Source: Clostridia bacterium
GTDB taxonomy: Bacteria > Bacillota > Clostridia > Oscillospirales > Acutalibacteraceae
Length of the DNA: 64,000 bases
Assembly (NCBI GenBank): GCA_017434855.1
Contig: JAFRUA010000030.1
Coordinates: 80,201-144,200, forward strand
Reading direction: 5' to 3'
Below, in pieces: positions 40,483 to 49,285 of this stretch. The notes under the pieces were generated by a model. The model saw only the letters and a list, made by a program, of their open reading frames with translations. It ran no database searches and was not told where the DNA came from. Within the stretch, counting starts at the first letter, position 1; the number at the start of each line of letters is the position of its first letter. Both the position numbers and the translations under genes were made by a program.

Positions 40483-41070
40483 ATGAGGCGAACATTAAAA
40501 CGAACCCTGACCATTTTGCTGTGCGCTTTGCTTTTGAGCAGCGTGCTCAGCATCTTCCCCGTTTCGGCGGCAGGCAGCCCGCTGACCTTTGCGCTGAGCA
40601 CGTTTGTGGAGGATGATTACGCGATCCTCGTGTCCTGCGACACGAACGCCAGCGGCAAGATCGTCGTCCCCGGTACCGCAAAGATCGACGGCAAGACGTA
40701 CAACGTGAAATTCATCGGCAAAAAGGCGTTTTCCGGCTGTGACAAAGTCACGGAGATCACCATTCCGGAAGGCGTGACCCAGATCGAAAACAAGGCGTTT
40801 GAAAACTGCACGTCGCTCAAGACGGTCAACATTCCGTCCACACTGATGAGCTGCGAATACGATGCGTTCATCGGCTGCGAAGACGTGACCGTGAACTGCC
40901 ACGAGAGCAACTATCAGTTCTTCGCCGTCTACGGCTTCAGCGACAACATCCACGTCAACGTGGTGGACAGCGACATGACGCCGGAACAGACGCACAAAAT
41001 GAACACGCTGGTCGATTTCATTAAGCAGTTCTTTGCCTGGCTTGTCAACCTGTTCAAGGGCAAAAAGTAA
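40483..41070 (+). CDS. Small secreted BspA-type leucine-rich repeat protein
   Basis: 195 residues. Signal peptide about 1-29 (ending FPVSAAG). A BspA-type LRR region (about 75-125) is seen in KKAFSGCDKVTEITIPEGV and KAFENCTSLKTVNIPSTL, with about three repeats. The last 20 residues (VDFIKQFFAWLVNLFKGKK) form an amphipathic tail like those of other secreted proteins in the window. Such LRRs usually mediate binding. The start follows GGAGG. Confidence 0.88.
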   Translation: MRRTLKRTLTILLCALLLSSVLSIFPVSAAGSPLTFALSTFVEDDYAILVSCDTNASGKIVVPGTAKIDGKTYNVKFIGKKAFSGCDKVTEITIPEGVTQIENKAFENCTSLKTVNIPSTLMSCEYDAFIGCEDVTVNCHESNYQFFAVYGFSDNIHVNVVDSDMTPEQTHKMNTLVDFIKQFFAWLVNLFKGKK

Positions 41071-41090
41071 TCAAACCGAAAACCGGATTG

Positions 41091-41119
41091 ACGCCGCTCC
41101 GTGATGGGGCGGCGTTTTT
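41091..41119 (+). terminator. Terminator after the LRR protein
   Basis: ACGCCGC (41091-41097) pairs with GCGGCGT (41109-41115), extended by CC/GG, then TTTTC. Confidence 0.85.
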
Positions 41120-41286
41120 CGATTGGGCGATTCAAAAGCGCGTGATTCTCGCCGCTTTGTTATTTTGTACGCGGGAAAACGACCGGCAAAGAAAGCGCCG
41201 CGCCGCCCCTGCCGCGAGGAGTGCTCTCCCGAAAAAAGAAAAAAGCATCATTCATTCCCTAAAATCAACTGTCTGCTCCACTTCGC

Positions 41287-41314
41287 TTGACAGTCCCATC
41301 GGAACTGTTATACT
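41287..41314 (+). promoter_or_regulatory. SigA-type promoter for the secreted protease
   Basis: TTGACA (41287-41292), 16-bp spacer, TATACT (41309-41314) with TG upstream. Between 41120 and 41286 I see no gene. Confidence 0.72.
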
Positions 41315-41368
41315 GGACTTGTCAGACATCAATCCCTGACGGAATCCATGATCAAAGGAGCATGCCTT

Positions 41369-43801
41369 ATGAAACACAGCAAGAAATTATTATCCGTTCT
41401 GCTGGCGCTTTTGATGTTGCTGTCGGTCGGCAGCACCGCGCTGGCGGGCGAAGAAGCGCCGAATGCGGACGCAACAACGCAGACAGAAATCACACAACCG
41501 GACGACGCACAGCCGGACGACGCCCTGCCGGTCTATACGCTGGTGACCGACGAAAGCGGACTGAACAGCTACTGGGTGGATGAAAACGGCGACCGGGTCA
41601 GTTTTTCCTCTTCGGCAGCGCAGACCGAAAGCGGCGCGAAAAAGGCGCCGGCGGCCAATCTTCCGCGCGCGTACAGCTCGCTCGACGAAGGCTACACCAC
41701 GCCGGTAGAAAACCAGATGGGCGCCGGGGCCTGTACATCCTTCGCGGTCACGACCACGCTTGAGACCACCGCCGTGAAGCAGGGCCTCATCGATCGCGCA
41801 GACGCGGCCTTCTCTCCGCTGCAGCTGCAGTATTTTTCCAGAAACACCTACACCGACAACCCGGACGATCCGACGGCCTTCGTCGGCACAACCCTGTCCA
41901 TGCGCGATGCGCTGAGATACGGCACCAACCCATCGTCGGTCGCGGATGCGATGGCGCGCGGCACCGGCCCCGTCTCCGAGGTCGCGTTCCCGTTCTGGGA
42001 GTTCTATCCGGATCAGCAGAACCCGGACGAATCGCGCCGCTATCAGCGCGACTATTACCTGCGTGATTACAGCGAAGTGCTGACGCACAAATACTCCGAC
42101 GTGACCGAACAGGTTTACGAGGCCAGGCTGCCCGAGATCAAGCAGGCCATTTATGAAAAGGGCGCCGTCGCCGCAACGATCGGCATCTATGACTATGACC
42201 ACTTCCGTCTTTCGCCGATCGAGTACAAAGGCAAGAAGGTCATGACGTATTACACGGATTACGATCGCTTTGCCAGCCACATGGTCGCCCTGATCGGCTA
42301 TGACGACGACTTCCCGGTGGAGTGCTTCCCCGAAAGTTGCCGGCCGGAAAAGCCGGGCGCCTTCCTTGCGCAGAACAGCTGGGGCGCCGACAGCGGAAGC
42401 ACCGTCGACGGATATTGCTGGATCTCCTACTGGGAGCCGACGTTCTGCGACTTCTCGACCTATGAGCTGCAGGATGAAAACGATTTTGACAACCTGTATC
42501 AATATGACTGCGACTGGGCCAACGGCGGCGGCGCATGGGGAAACGACCCGGATCACCGGCCGGATAATGCGAATATTTATCGGGCCAAAAACGACGAGCT
42601 GCTCACGGAAGTCGGCATCACAACCAGTCAAAACACGGTCGTCCGGCTTTGGGTCTATACCGAACTGCAGGACCCGAACGATCCGGAAAGCGGTACGCTT
42701 GCTTATCATACGACCCAGACCTATCCGTATGGCGGATACCACACGATCAAGCTGCCGCAGGCAACCGAACTGCCCGCCGGAACCGATTTTTCGATCGGTG
42801 TGACCTGCTCCGTCGGGGATCAGTTCTGGACGCCGCAGTATAAATACGTGCCCGAGGGCAGCCCCGTGGCGCGGTGCTTCGAGCGTCAGAGGCGCGGCTG
42901 GGTGCTGAACAACAATCGCCTCTACAGCCTGAAAGCCATGACCATCAACGCGGACCATCACACCCACGTCTGGGACGAGGGTGTGGAGGAACCCCTCAAC
43001 CGCTGCATCCGCCCCGCGCACACGGCCTATACCTGCACGGTCTGCGGAAAGAAACGGTACGCCAACGTCCAGTCGGGCGGACTGCACTCGTATAGAGTGG
43101 AAGGCTGGAACTACATCCGGCATGACGAACCGACCTGCGCGTCCTGCGGCGGCGACCGGTACGCCTGCGCGTACTGCAATATGCCGGTCGGTACTACGTT
43201 CATGAATGAGATCCCGGCCCTGCCGCACACCTATGACGACGGCGTCTTTGTCGAGGGCAACTGCCTGACCGGCGGCACCCTGCGATACACCTGCGCGGTC
43301 TGCAAGGGGACGAAGGACGAACCCGCCGCCCCGGCCGCGGCGCACCTCGCTGTGGAAACAATCAACATCGCTGAAACCTGTACCGAAGACGGCGTCAGCG
43401 GAAAACAGGTTTGCCGCACCTGCGGCACAGTCTTGAACGAGGGCACCGTTTTGCCGGCCTGCGGGCATCAATGGGATGCCGGCGTGGTGACGCGGGAAGC
43501 GACGTGCAGCCTGTACGGCGAAAAATATCACGTCTGCCAGAACGACGCAAGCCACACCTACGTCGAGATTTTGCCGTCGCTCCCGCACACCTGGGGCGAA
43601 TGGTACGTCGTGACCGAACCCACGCAGGACCATGGCGGGCTGATGATGTGCGACTGCCAGATCTGCGGCGAGCATCAATACTATGGGATCCCACAGCTCC
43701 CGCAGCCGCAGCAGCAGGAGGAGCCGCCCGCAAAACAGTTGAACTTCTTCCAGCGTCTGATCGCATGGCTGAAAAATCTGTTCCAGAAATTGTTCCACTG
43801 A
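41369..43801 (+). CDS. Secreted papain-like (C1) cysteine protease with cysteine repeats
   Basis: 810 residues. Signal peptide about 1-27 (ending ALAG). A C1-family domain spans about 100-375: VENQMGAGACTSFA with the catalytic Cys, SHMVALIGYDDDF with His, and AQNSWGADSG with Asn, the complete triad, although the classical CWAF block is changed to CTSFA. A lectin-like or lobe-A-type domain follows to about residue 520. Then come cysteine repeats with CxxC pairs (YTCTVCGKKRYANV, YTCAVCKGTKDE and similar). The last 22 residues (NFFQRLIAWLKNLFQKLF) are the amphipathic tail shared with the 2-3535 protein. The start at 41369 follows AAAGGAG. Confidence 0.88.
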   Translation: MKHSKKLLSVLLALLMLLSVGSTALAGEEAPNADATTQTEITQPDDAQPDDALPVYTLVTDESGLNSYWVDENGDRVSFSSSAAQTESGAKKAPAANLPRAYSSLDEGYTTPVENQMGAGACTSFAVTTTLETTAVKQGLIDRADAAFSPLQLQYFSRNTYTDNPDDPTAFVGTTLSMRDALRYGTNPSSVADAMARGTGPVSEVAFPFWEFYPDQQNPDESRRYQRDYYLRDYSEVLTHKYSDVTEQVYEARLPEIKQAIYEKGAVAATIGIYDYDHFRLSPIEYKGKKVMTYYTDYDRFASHMVALIGYDDDFPVECFPESCRPEKPGAFLAQNSWGADSGSTVDGYCWISYWEPTFCDFSTYELQDENDFDNLYQYDCDWANGGGAWGNDPDHRPDNANIYRAKNDELLTEVGITTSQNTVVRLWVYTELQDPNDPESGTLAYHTTQTYPYGGYHTIKLPQATELPAGTDFSIGVTCSVGDQFWTPQYKYVPEGSPVARCFERQRRGWVLNNNRLYSLKAMTINADHHTHVWDEGVEEPLNRCIRPAHTAYTCTVCGKKRYANVQSGGLHSYRVEGWNYIRHDEPTCASCGGDRYACAYCNMPVGTTFMNEIPALPHTYDDGVFVEGNCLTGGTLRYTCAVCKGTKDEPAAPAAAHLAVETINIAETCTEDGVSGKQVCRTCGTVLNEGTVLPACGHQWDAGVVTREATCSLYGEKYHVCQNDASHTYVEILPSLPHTWGEWYVVTEPTQDHGGLMMCDCQICGEHQYYGIPQLPQPQQQEEPPAKQLNFFQRLIAWLKNLFQKLFH

Positions 43802-43816
43802 TGATAGACAAAATCA

Positions 43817-43856
43817 GCCCGCGAAAGAGGCAGCCTCCTTCGCGGGCATTGATTTT
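43817..43856 (+). terminator. Terminator after the secreted protease
   Basis: GCCCGCGAA (43817-43825) pairs with TTCGCGGGC (43839-43847) around an inner GAGG/CCTC stem, then ATTGATTTT. Confidence 0.78.
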
Positions 43857-43902
43857 AAGGTAATTCCGCACAAATGCAGCCGCGCTTTCACACGCGACCG
43901 CA

Positions 43903-43930
43903 ATTCTCCATTTTCAATTTTTCATTCTCA
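43903..43930. repeat. Heptanucleotide array (ATTCTCA type)
   Basis: Four 7-nt units: ATTCTCC, ATTTTCA, ATTTTTC, ATTCTCA. It lies just beyond the stop codon of the minus-strand epimerase gene. Confidence 0.65.
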
Positions 43931-43935
43931 ATTGT

Positions 43936-44958
43936 TTACTCGCCCTTCATTTCAAGCAGCTTGACCTTGCCGTCATAGGCGGCCTGCGACACGCGGATGG
44001 AGTCCGCGATGGCCGCATAGATGTCGTCGTCCTCGACGCCGAGGGCGCGGCAGTAGGCGTCGTTGATGAACAGGTTCAGGTCCATGATGTCTGGCAGGTT
44101 GAACGGGTCCATGCCGGAATCGATCCCGCGCTTTTTGTAATCGCGCGCCACCTTGATCATGCCCATCTTCATGGCGATCGGCGGGACGGAAACGATCTTG
44201 CGGTCCTTGCCCATGCCGCGGGCCTCATAGACGATGGCAAGGAACTCCTTCCACGTCATGTTATACATGCCGATGGGGATGGCCTCAAAGCCCATCTTGT
44301 CACGCTCTGCGGCGCCGGCGATGGCCTGGCCCACCTGGCGGCAGGTGAGCATGGTGGTGCCGCCCGCGGGGTACATGGTGAACGGCCAGTTGTCCATCAT
44401 CTTGATCTGCTCGATCAGGATGGTCCACACCGGCTTGCGGCCCGGCTGGGTGCCGAAGATATAGGGCAGCTCCAGCACGGCAACGCCGAAGGTGTCGTCG
44501 GCAAAGGCCTCGCAGACCTCCTCCTGCATGATGCGCGCCTTGAAGTACTGGTTCTTTTCCGTCAGCTTCATGTCGGGGCGCAGTTTTGACAGGTACGCAA
44601 AATACGAGCCGAGAACGACCGCCTTTTTGACGCCGGCCTTTTTGCACAGCGGAAAGATGCGCTCCAGCGGCGCGATGTTGTACTTGTAATAGTAATCCAT
44701 GACGGGGGCGGGGAATTCCACGCGCTCGTCCACGCCGGCGGCGAAGATGAAGGCGTCGCAGCCCGCAAGGTACGCTTCCAGCTCGTCGTCGGTCTTTTTG
44801 TTGATGTCGCCGAAGATGATCTCCATCTCTTCGGGGATGGGCGCGCCCTCCGGCAGCGGGGGCAGGGCAAGCGTCGTGACCTGATGGCCGCGCTTGATGA
44901 GGGTGGTGGCGGCTTCGCAGCCGAGCAGACCGGTTCCGCCGATCATGAGTACTTTCAT
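43936..44958 (-). CDS. NAD-dependent epimerase/dehydratase family protein
   Basis: 340 residues of the extended SDR fold. The N-terminal dinucleotide motif MIGGTGLLGCEAA is clear, and an SYFAYLSK segment near residue 128 may carry the catalytic Tyr-xxx-Lys. AGVDER near residue 90 follows the cofactor strand. The substrate is not evident; sugar-nucleotide or isoflavone-reductase-like chemistry are both possible. An upstream in-frame start would run through the promoter, so ATG 44958 behind GGGAGGA is used. Single gene. Confidence 0.83.
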   Translation of the reverse strand: MKVLMIGGTGLLGCEAATTLIKRGHQVTTLALPPLPEGAPIPEEMEIIFGDINKKTDDELEAYLAGCDAFIFAAGVDERVEFPAPVMDYYYKYNIAPLERIFPLCKKAGVKKAVVLGSYFAYLSKLRPDMKLTEKNQYFKARIMQEEVCEAFADDTFGVAVLELPYIFGTQPGRKPVWTILIEQIKMMDNWPFTMYPAGGTTMLTCRQVGQAIAGAAERDKMGFEAIPIGMYNMTWKEFLAIVYEARGMGKDRKIVSVPPIAMKMGMIKVARDYKKRGIDSGMDPFNLPDIMDLNLFINDAYCRALGVEDDDIYAAIADSIRVSQAAYDGKVKLLEMKGE

Positions 44959-45009
44959 TGGATTGTCCTCCCTGTTCATTTTTTTGGTACGGAGTTTCGC
45001 TTTCAGTTT

Positions 45010-45038
45010 ATCATAGCGTATCTTCGGGCTCCTGTCAA
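45010..45038 (-). promoter_or_regulatory. SigA-type promoter for the epimerase-family gene
   Basis: Minus strand: TTGACA (45038-45033), 17-bp spacer, TATGAT (45015-45010). Confidence 0.8.
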
Positions 45039-45069
45039 CCGAAAGAAAGAAAACTTCATAAAATGTTCC

Positions 45070-45106
45070 AAAACAAAACGCCCCGATCTTCACACGAAGG
45101 TCGGGG
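45070..45106 (-). terminator. Terminator after the second XRE gene
   Basis: Minus strand: CCCCGACCTTC pairs with GAAGATCGGGG (45106-45081), then CGTTTTGTTTT. It begins immediately after the stop codon. Confidence 0.85.
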
Positions 45107-45316
45107 TTATTTGCGCGCTTTGCAGTCGCTGACGCCAAGCATATAGTCGATGCTGACGTTGTACAGATCAGACAGGCGGATCAGGATCGCGGTGGGAATG
45201 TCGTTTTCGCCGGTTTCGTATTTCGAGTACCCGGTCTGTGACATGCCGAGCTTTTGCGCCAGTTTTGTCTGGCTCAGGTCTGCGTCCTCGCGCAGATCGC
45301 GGATGCGCGGATACAT
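45107..45316 (-). CDS. XRE-family transcriptional regulator (short)
   Basis: 69 residues, essentially one Cro/CI helix-turn-helix domain: IRDLREDADLSQTKLAQKL, then MSQTGYSKYETGENDIPT and a YMLGV ending. A longer in-frame start at 45427 would read through the operators, so ATG 45316 behind GGAGGTGG is chosen. It diverges from the secreted amidase gene at 45430, mirroring the 21161/21563 pair, and probably represses both genes. Confidence 0.9.
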   Translation of the reverse strand: MYPRIRDLREDADLSQTKLAQKLGMSQTGYSKYETGENDIPTAILIRLSDLYNVSIDYMLGVSDCKARK

Positions 45317-45355
45317 GGCGCCACCTCCGAGAATATTCTGTAAATATTCTACCCT

Positions 45356-45400
45356 AACCTGTTTCAGAGTATTGACATTTAACCTGAAACAGGTTAAAAT
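45356..45400. promoter_or_regulatory. Promoter and XRE operators of the second hydrolase module
   Basis: TTGACA (45372-45377), 17-bp spacer, TAAAAT (45395-45400). A perfect palindrome TTAACCTG-AAA-CAGGTTAA (45379-45397) fills the spacer and reaches the -10. A second, partial site AACCTG-TTT-CAG (45356-45367) lies towards the XRE gene. AGAATATTCT palindromes occur near 45330. Confidence 0.8.
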
Positions 45401-45429
45401 ATTATTACCATTTTTAAGGAGGTTCATTT

Positions 45430-48111
45430 ATGAAACAGACAAAAAGGCTTTTTGCGGTACTGCTGGCTGTGGTGATGCTGCTGGGCCTCGTGCCGGTGAT
45501 GAACATTGGCATGACAGCGAGCGCGGCAGGAGGAACAATCAACCAAAGTAAAATCACAGAATATGCGTTGGAATATTGGGATAATTACAACAGCAACTAT
45601 TCAAATTATAATTCTGATGGTGGCGATTGCTGTAATTTCGTTTCTCAATGTTTGCATTATGCTGGATTGCCAATGGATAGTAATTGGTATTGGTCTGCTT
45701 ACAGCGACCATACCTCTTCGTGGACATATTGTCCTAGTCTAAAAAGCTATCTTGTGGATAATCTTAAATGTGACTTTATTACATCACCGTCCGCAAGTCA
45801 AATTGAAGTAGGTGACGTTTTATATTACGGTGGTGGTTCGCATGTCGGAATTTGTTCAGAAGTGATTGATGGGCAACCGTGGGTTTGCGCGCACAACAAT
45901 GATCGTCACACGTCAAATTGGAAACTGGGATATTCAACATACGCGGTCATTAAAACCAGTGATTTGGCAACAGCATACGCCGACCTTGGCGAAGAGTTTT
46001 ATGCGGTTATTTTAAACACCAAATACTGGAAACCGATCTCTCTGAACACCAGCACTAACAAAATCACCTTGGAAACCGAGAAGAATGTTCCCTATCAAAA
46101 GTGGCGTTTCACTCAGCAAAGCGACGGCGCTTATCTGATCGAATCCTGTGTAAACGGTAACGCGTTGGAAATGACAAATGGCGAACGTGTAGATCGCACG
46201 CAATTGACCGCCCATAATGATTGGTGGGGCGGATATTACCAACAATGGTACTTGATTCCCAGGGGAGATGGGTATATCTTCCAAAGTAAGCATTATTCCG
46301 GCGAGCAGTGGGTCATGGACTTAAGGGGCTCCAGCAATAATGACGGGTCTGTCATTCAGATTTACCAAAGAAACGACAGTTATGCCGACGATGAAACCTG
46401 GAGTGTGAATAAAATCGACGACTATTCGACGACGTCAAACGTTAAAACAGACAAATCCATCTATCCCCTCGGTTCCGATGTAAAAATCACATGGAATTAT
46501 TGTGTTGGCGCGAATTCTTATTCTCTGGTTGTATGGAAAGCCGGAGAATGGAGAAACGGTCAATGGACAGATTCGCACCAGGTTCTTTCGACAAGCATCA
46601 ACAAATCAACCACATCGTATACTTACAGACCATCCGAAGACGGCGGATACACGTTTATGGTGAAGGCAGTCGGTGTGGAAGAGGAATCTTCGGTTTGCAG
46701 GATCATTGTCAACCCGCAGGCCGTCGATCTCGGAGAGGATTTCTTCGCGGAGATCGTCAATACAAGCACGGGCAGAGTCATAGGAAACTATGATAATAAT
46801 GTTCAGGCGTCAAGCAACGAAGCAAACGATCCCCGTCTGATATGGCACTTTATGCGAAACAGCGACGGCAGTTATCTGGCATATAATACGTATAACAGTG
46901 CTCTGCTGACCGCGGAGAATTCCGGTGCGAGCAACGGCGATAATATCATTTGCAAAACAAGATATGAAGGCGCGAGCCAGCGTTGGGTCGTCACGCAGAA
47001 GAACGGCGTTGATTGTCTCGTTTCATCTTCCAAAAACAGATTGATGTCGCTGCAAGGCGCTTCGCCGGAACCCGGCACCAATGTATATCTGTGGAGGGAT
47101 AACGGACCGAACGGAACGGCTGCGCAGGGATTTACCATTGTCAAAAAGACCGACTATGCCAGACCTGACGCGCCGGATGCACCGCAGCTGAGCATTGCGA
47201 CTTTGGGTTCTCAGAATACGGATACCGTATTCACATGGACTGCATCTCCATTGAAAAGTGAGAAATATGACAATAGAACATACAATCTTCGTATTTGGCA
47301 GGGGTCGGAGCTTGGCGTGAACGGAACGGAATATACGCATGTCCTCGACCTGACAGACACGACGTGCAGTGTCCGGCTGCCGAAGGGGAATTATACCGCT
47401 TATCTGACAGCCGCAAACACCAAATACCATTGGTTCAGCACGCCAAGCAATTCGATCACATTCACAATCGGAGATCATACGCATGCTTGGGAATGCGTTG
47501 CAACACAGAATGCAACTTGCATTGCAACCGGCACGAAAACCTTCACATGCTCCTGTGGCGCAAGCTATACCGAAACCATCCCCATCAACAGCAGCAACCA
47601 CGTCAATATAACAAATGTCACAGCCACCACCTCCACCTGCACGGCGCACGGCTACACCGCCGGGGTCTATTGCAATGACTGCATGAGATATATCAGCGGC
47701 CATGAAGCGCAGCCTCTTGCCGCCCACACCCTGACGACCATCAACCAGCGCAATGCCACCTGCACCGCAGAGGGTTACACCGGCGACCAATACTGTACCA
47801 CGTGCAGACAGACGATCAGCACCGGTACCGCCATCGGCAAAACCGCCCACACTCTGACCGTCATCAACCAGCGCAATGCGACCTATGACGCGGAAGGCTA
47901 CACCGGCGACCAGTACTGCACCACCTGCCAGCAAACAATCACCACCGGCACGGCCATCCCGAAGCTGGTGCGGCCCACCGACCCGACACCCAGCAATCCG
48001 CAGCCGAGCGGTTCCTGCAAATGGTGCGGCCAGAACCATGGCGGCGCGTTCGGCTGGCTCATTCGGATCATCCATAACATCCTCGCGGCCATCTTTGGCG
48101 CGAAGTATTAA
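45430..48111 (+). CDS. Secreted amidase (Amidase_6-like) with two ricin-type lectin domains and cysteine repeats
   Basis: 893 residues. Signal peptide about 1-34. An amidase_6-type papain-fold domain (about 38-180) has Cys in GGDCCNFVSQCLHYAGLP, His in SHVGI and AHNNDRH. Two ricin-type beta-trefoil domains (about 190-325 and 435-570) flank an Ig-like domain; a fibronectin-like domain follows. Three to four GC-rich CxxC modules (FTCSCGASYTETI, GVYCNDCMRYISGH, GDQYCTTCRQTIST) precede a Pro/Thr linker. The tail is CKWCGQNHGGAFGWL plus an amphipathic helix. Both ends match the 21563 and 25212 proteins closely; the middle differs and is less GC-rich. A cell-wall or glycopeptide amidase role is inferred. 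Confidence 0.85.
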   Translation: MKQTKRLFAVLLAVVMLLGLVPVMNIGMTASAAGGTINQSKITEYALEYWDNYNSNYSNYNSDGGDCCNFVSQCLHYAGLPMDSNWYWSAYSDHTSSWTYCPSLKSYLVDNLKCDFITSPSASQIEVGDVLYYGGGSHVGICSEVIDGQPWVCAHNNDRHTSNWKLGYSTYAVIKTSDLATAYADLGEEFYAVILNTKYWKPISLNTSTNKITLETEKNVPYQKWRFTQQSDGAYLIESCVNGNALEMTNGERVDRTQLTAHNDWWGGYYQQWYLIPRGDGYIFQSKHYSGEQWVMDLRGSSNNDGSVIQIYQRNDSYADDETWSVNKIDDYSTTSNVKTDKSIYPLGSDVKITWNYCVGANSYSLVVWKAGEWRNGQWTDSHQVLSTSINKSTTSYTYRPSEDGGYTFMVKAVGVEEESSVCRIIVNPQAVDLGEDFFAEIVNTSTGRVIGNYDNNVQASSNEANDPRLIWHFMRNSDGSYLAYNTYNSALLTAENSGASNGDNIICKTRYEGASQRWVVTQKNGVDCLVSSSKNRLMSLQGASPEPGTNVYLWRDNGPNGTAAQGFTIVKKTDYARPDAPDAPQLSIATLGSQNTDTVFTWTASPLKSEKYDNRTYNLRIWQGSELGVNGTEYTHVLDLTDTTCSVRLPKGNYTAYLTAANTKYHWFSTPSNSITFTIGDHTHAWECVATQNATCIATGTKTFTCSCGASYTETIPINSSNHVNITNVTATTSTCTAHGYTAGVYCNDCMRYISGHEAQPLAAHTLTTINQRNATCTAEGYTGDQYCTTCRQTISTGTAIGKTAHTLTVINQRNATYDAEGYTGDQYCTTCQQTITTGTAIPKLVRPTDPTPSNPQPSGSCKWCGQNHGGAFGWLIRIIHNILAAIFGAKY

Positions 48112-48112
48112 G

Positions 48113-48147
48113 TTAGATATTAGATTTGGATATTAGACATTAGATAA
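48113..48147. repeat. Heptanucleotide array (TTAGATA type)
   Basis: Units TTAGATA, TTAGATT, a 6-nt TGGATA, TTAGACA, TTAGATA directly after the stop codon of the 45430 gene. TAG recurs in successive frames. Confidence 0.65.
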
Positions 48148-48193
48148 AAGCGCGCCGCCCGGTGCGATGTGCCAACCGAACGTACCCACACAA

Positions 48194-48228
48194 AAAGCAC
48201 CCCGCGGTCTGCAGGGTGCTTTGTTTTT
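48194..48228. terminator. Bidirectional terminator between convergent genes
   Basis: AAAGCACCC pairs with GGGTGCTTT (48194-48222), with an A tract before it and TTTGTTTTT after it. It can serve both the 45430 and the 48260 genes. Confidence 0.85.
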
Positions 48229-48259
48229 GCGTTCATTGTCAAGTTGTCCTGTCTGCTTG

Positions 48260-49285
48260 TTACGCGGTGTAGGTGCCAAAGAACTGATCCAGCCCGGCGG
48301 AAACCCCGGCGGCGATCTTTTCCAGCTGCGCGGGCGAATGGTCTGACGCGCGGTCGCCGACCTCCAGGTCGACCGACGGAATCGTGGAATAGGACGTCTG
48401 GGTCAGGTCGATGTCCACGCGGCCGCTGCGATAAATCTTGACGCCCGCCGTGCGCTCGCCCGCAAGCAGGGCCTCGCCCAGCGCGGTGTGCGCCGCAAAA
48501 TGCGACTTGACCGGCTCCATGTTCCGATAGGATGCAACATCGGGTACGCCGATGTAAAAGAGCCCCTTGTCGGTTTCTGAGGAATCGTAGTGCAGCGAAA
48601 TGTGACAGTCGGCGGTGTTGTTCGCAATGACGGTGCGCGCAATGTTGTCCAACTGCGCGTCCTCGGTTTCGCGGATCATCAGCACGTCATAGCCGTCCGC
48701 AAGCAGCCGGTCTTTGATCTGCAGCGCCAGCGCCAGGGTCGCGTCCGCTTCCGGGGTGCCGTCCAGCAAAACGGTGCCCTCGTTGATGGAGGTCGCTTTG
48801 ATCGCGCCGGCTGCGGTGCTGCCGCCGGTCACCTTCGGGCTGCCGTCCGGGTGGCAAAGCGTGTATTGCGCGCTGCCGCCTTTGCAGCCGTGCCCGGCAT
48901 TGACACAGATGACCTTGCCCTTGCGTACCGCCGCCTGCGAGCGATAGAGCTTTGCGGCGTCCGTGTGGATCACGGAATGATCGGCATAGGTCCAGCCCGG
49001 GTCAAGGGGTACATCCGTGACGGTGGGCTCAGACGCCGGCTCCGTCGTGGATGCGGGCGGCTCTTCCGGCGTGGACGGCGCGGTGGGCGCTGTCGGCGTT
49101 TCGCCGGTCGGCTGGGATTCCTCTGTCGGCTGCGGTTCGCTTGTCGGTTCAAAGACGTCGGTCACAGCCGACGGTTCTGCCGGCGCGGAAGGCTCTGCCG
49201 GTTCGGGCGGGTTTCGTTTGATGCAGGCGGCAAGAAGCAGTGCGGTGATTGCTGAAAGTATGAATGCAAAAAAACGACGGATCAT
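48260..49285 (-). CDS. N-acetylmuramoyl-L-alanine amidase (Amidase_3) lipoprotein
   Basis: 341 residues. A lipobox (ITALLLAAC, Cys21) marks it as a lipoprotein, followed by a Pro/Thr/Ser/Glu-rich linker to about residue 95. The zinc-dependent Amidase_3 domain has its first His in CVNAGHGCKGG, a Glu in TSINEGTVLLD, His in CHISLHYDSS near residue 230, and a late Glu in VDLEVGDRAS. It cuts the bond between MurNAc and the stem peptide. The gene overlaps the upstream YARHG gene by 4 nt. Confidence 0.92.
   Translation of the reverse strand: MIRRFFAFILSAITALLLAACIKRNPPEPAEPSAPAEPSAVTDVFEPTSEPQPTEESQPTGETPTAPTAPSTPEEPPASTTEPASEPTVTDVPLDPGWTYADHSVIHTDAAKLYRSQAAVRKGKVICVNAGHGCKGGSAQYTLCHPDGSPKVTGGSTAAGAIKATSINEGTVLLDGTPEADATLALALQIKDRLLADGYDVLMIRETEDAQLDNIARTVIANNTADCHISLHYDSSETDKGLFYIGVPDVASYRNMEPVKSHFAAHTALGEALLAGERTAGVKIYRSGRVDIDLTQTSYSTIPSVDLEVGDRASDHSPAQLEKIAAGVSAGLDQFFGTYTA

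Noticed and set aside
41390..43798. Very long antisense ORF (about 800 codons) opposite the papain-like protease
   Set aside because: It is the mirror of a GC-rich coding strand, has no ribosome site or recognisable domain, and the sense gene has a signal peptide and full catalytic motifs. The long antisense frames at 14578-16221, 33836-35548, 36005-37558 and 30921-32420 are dismissed for the same reason.
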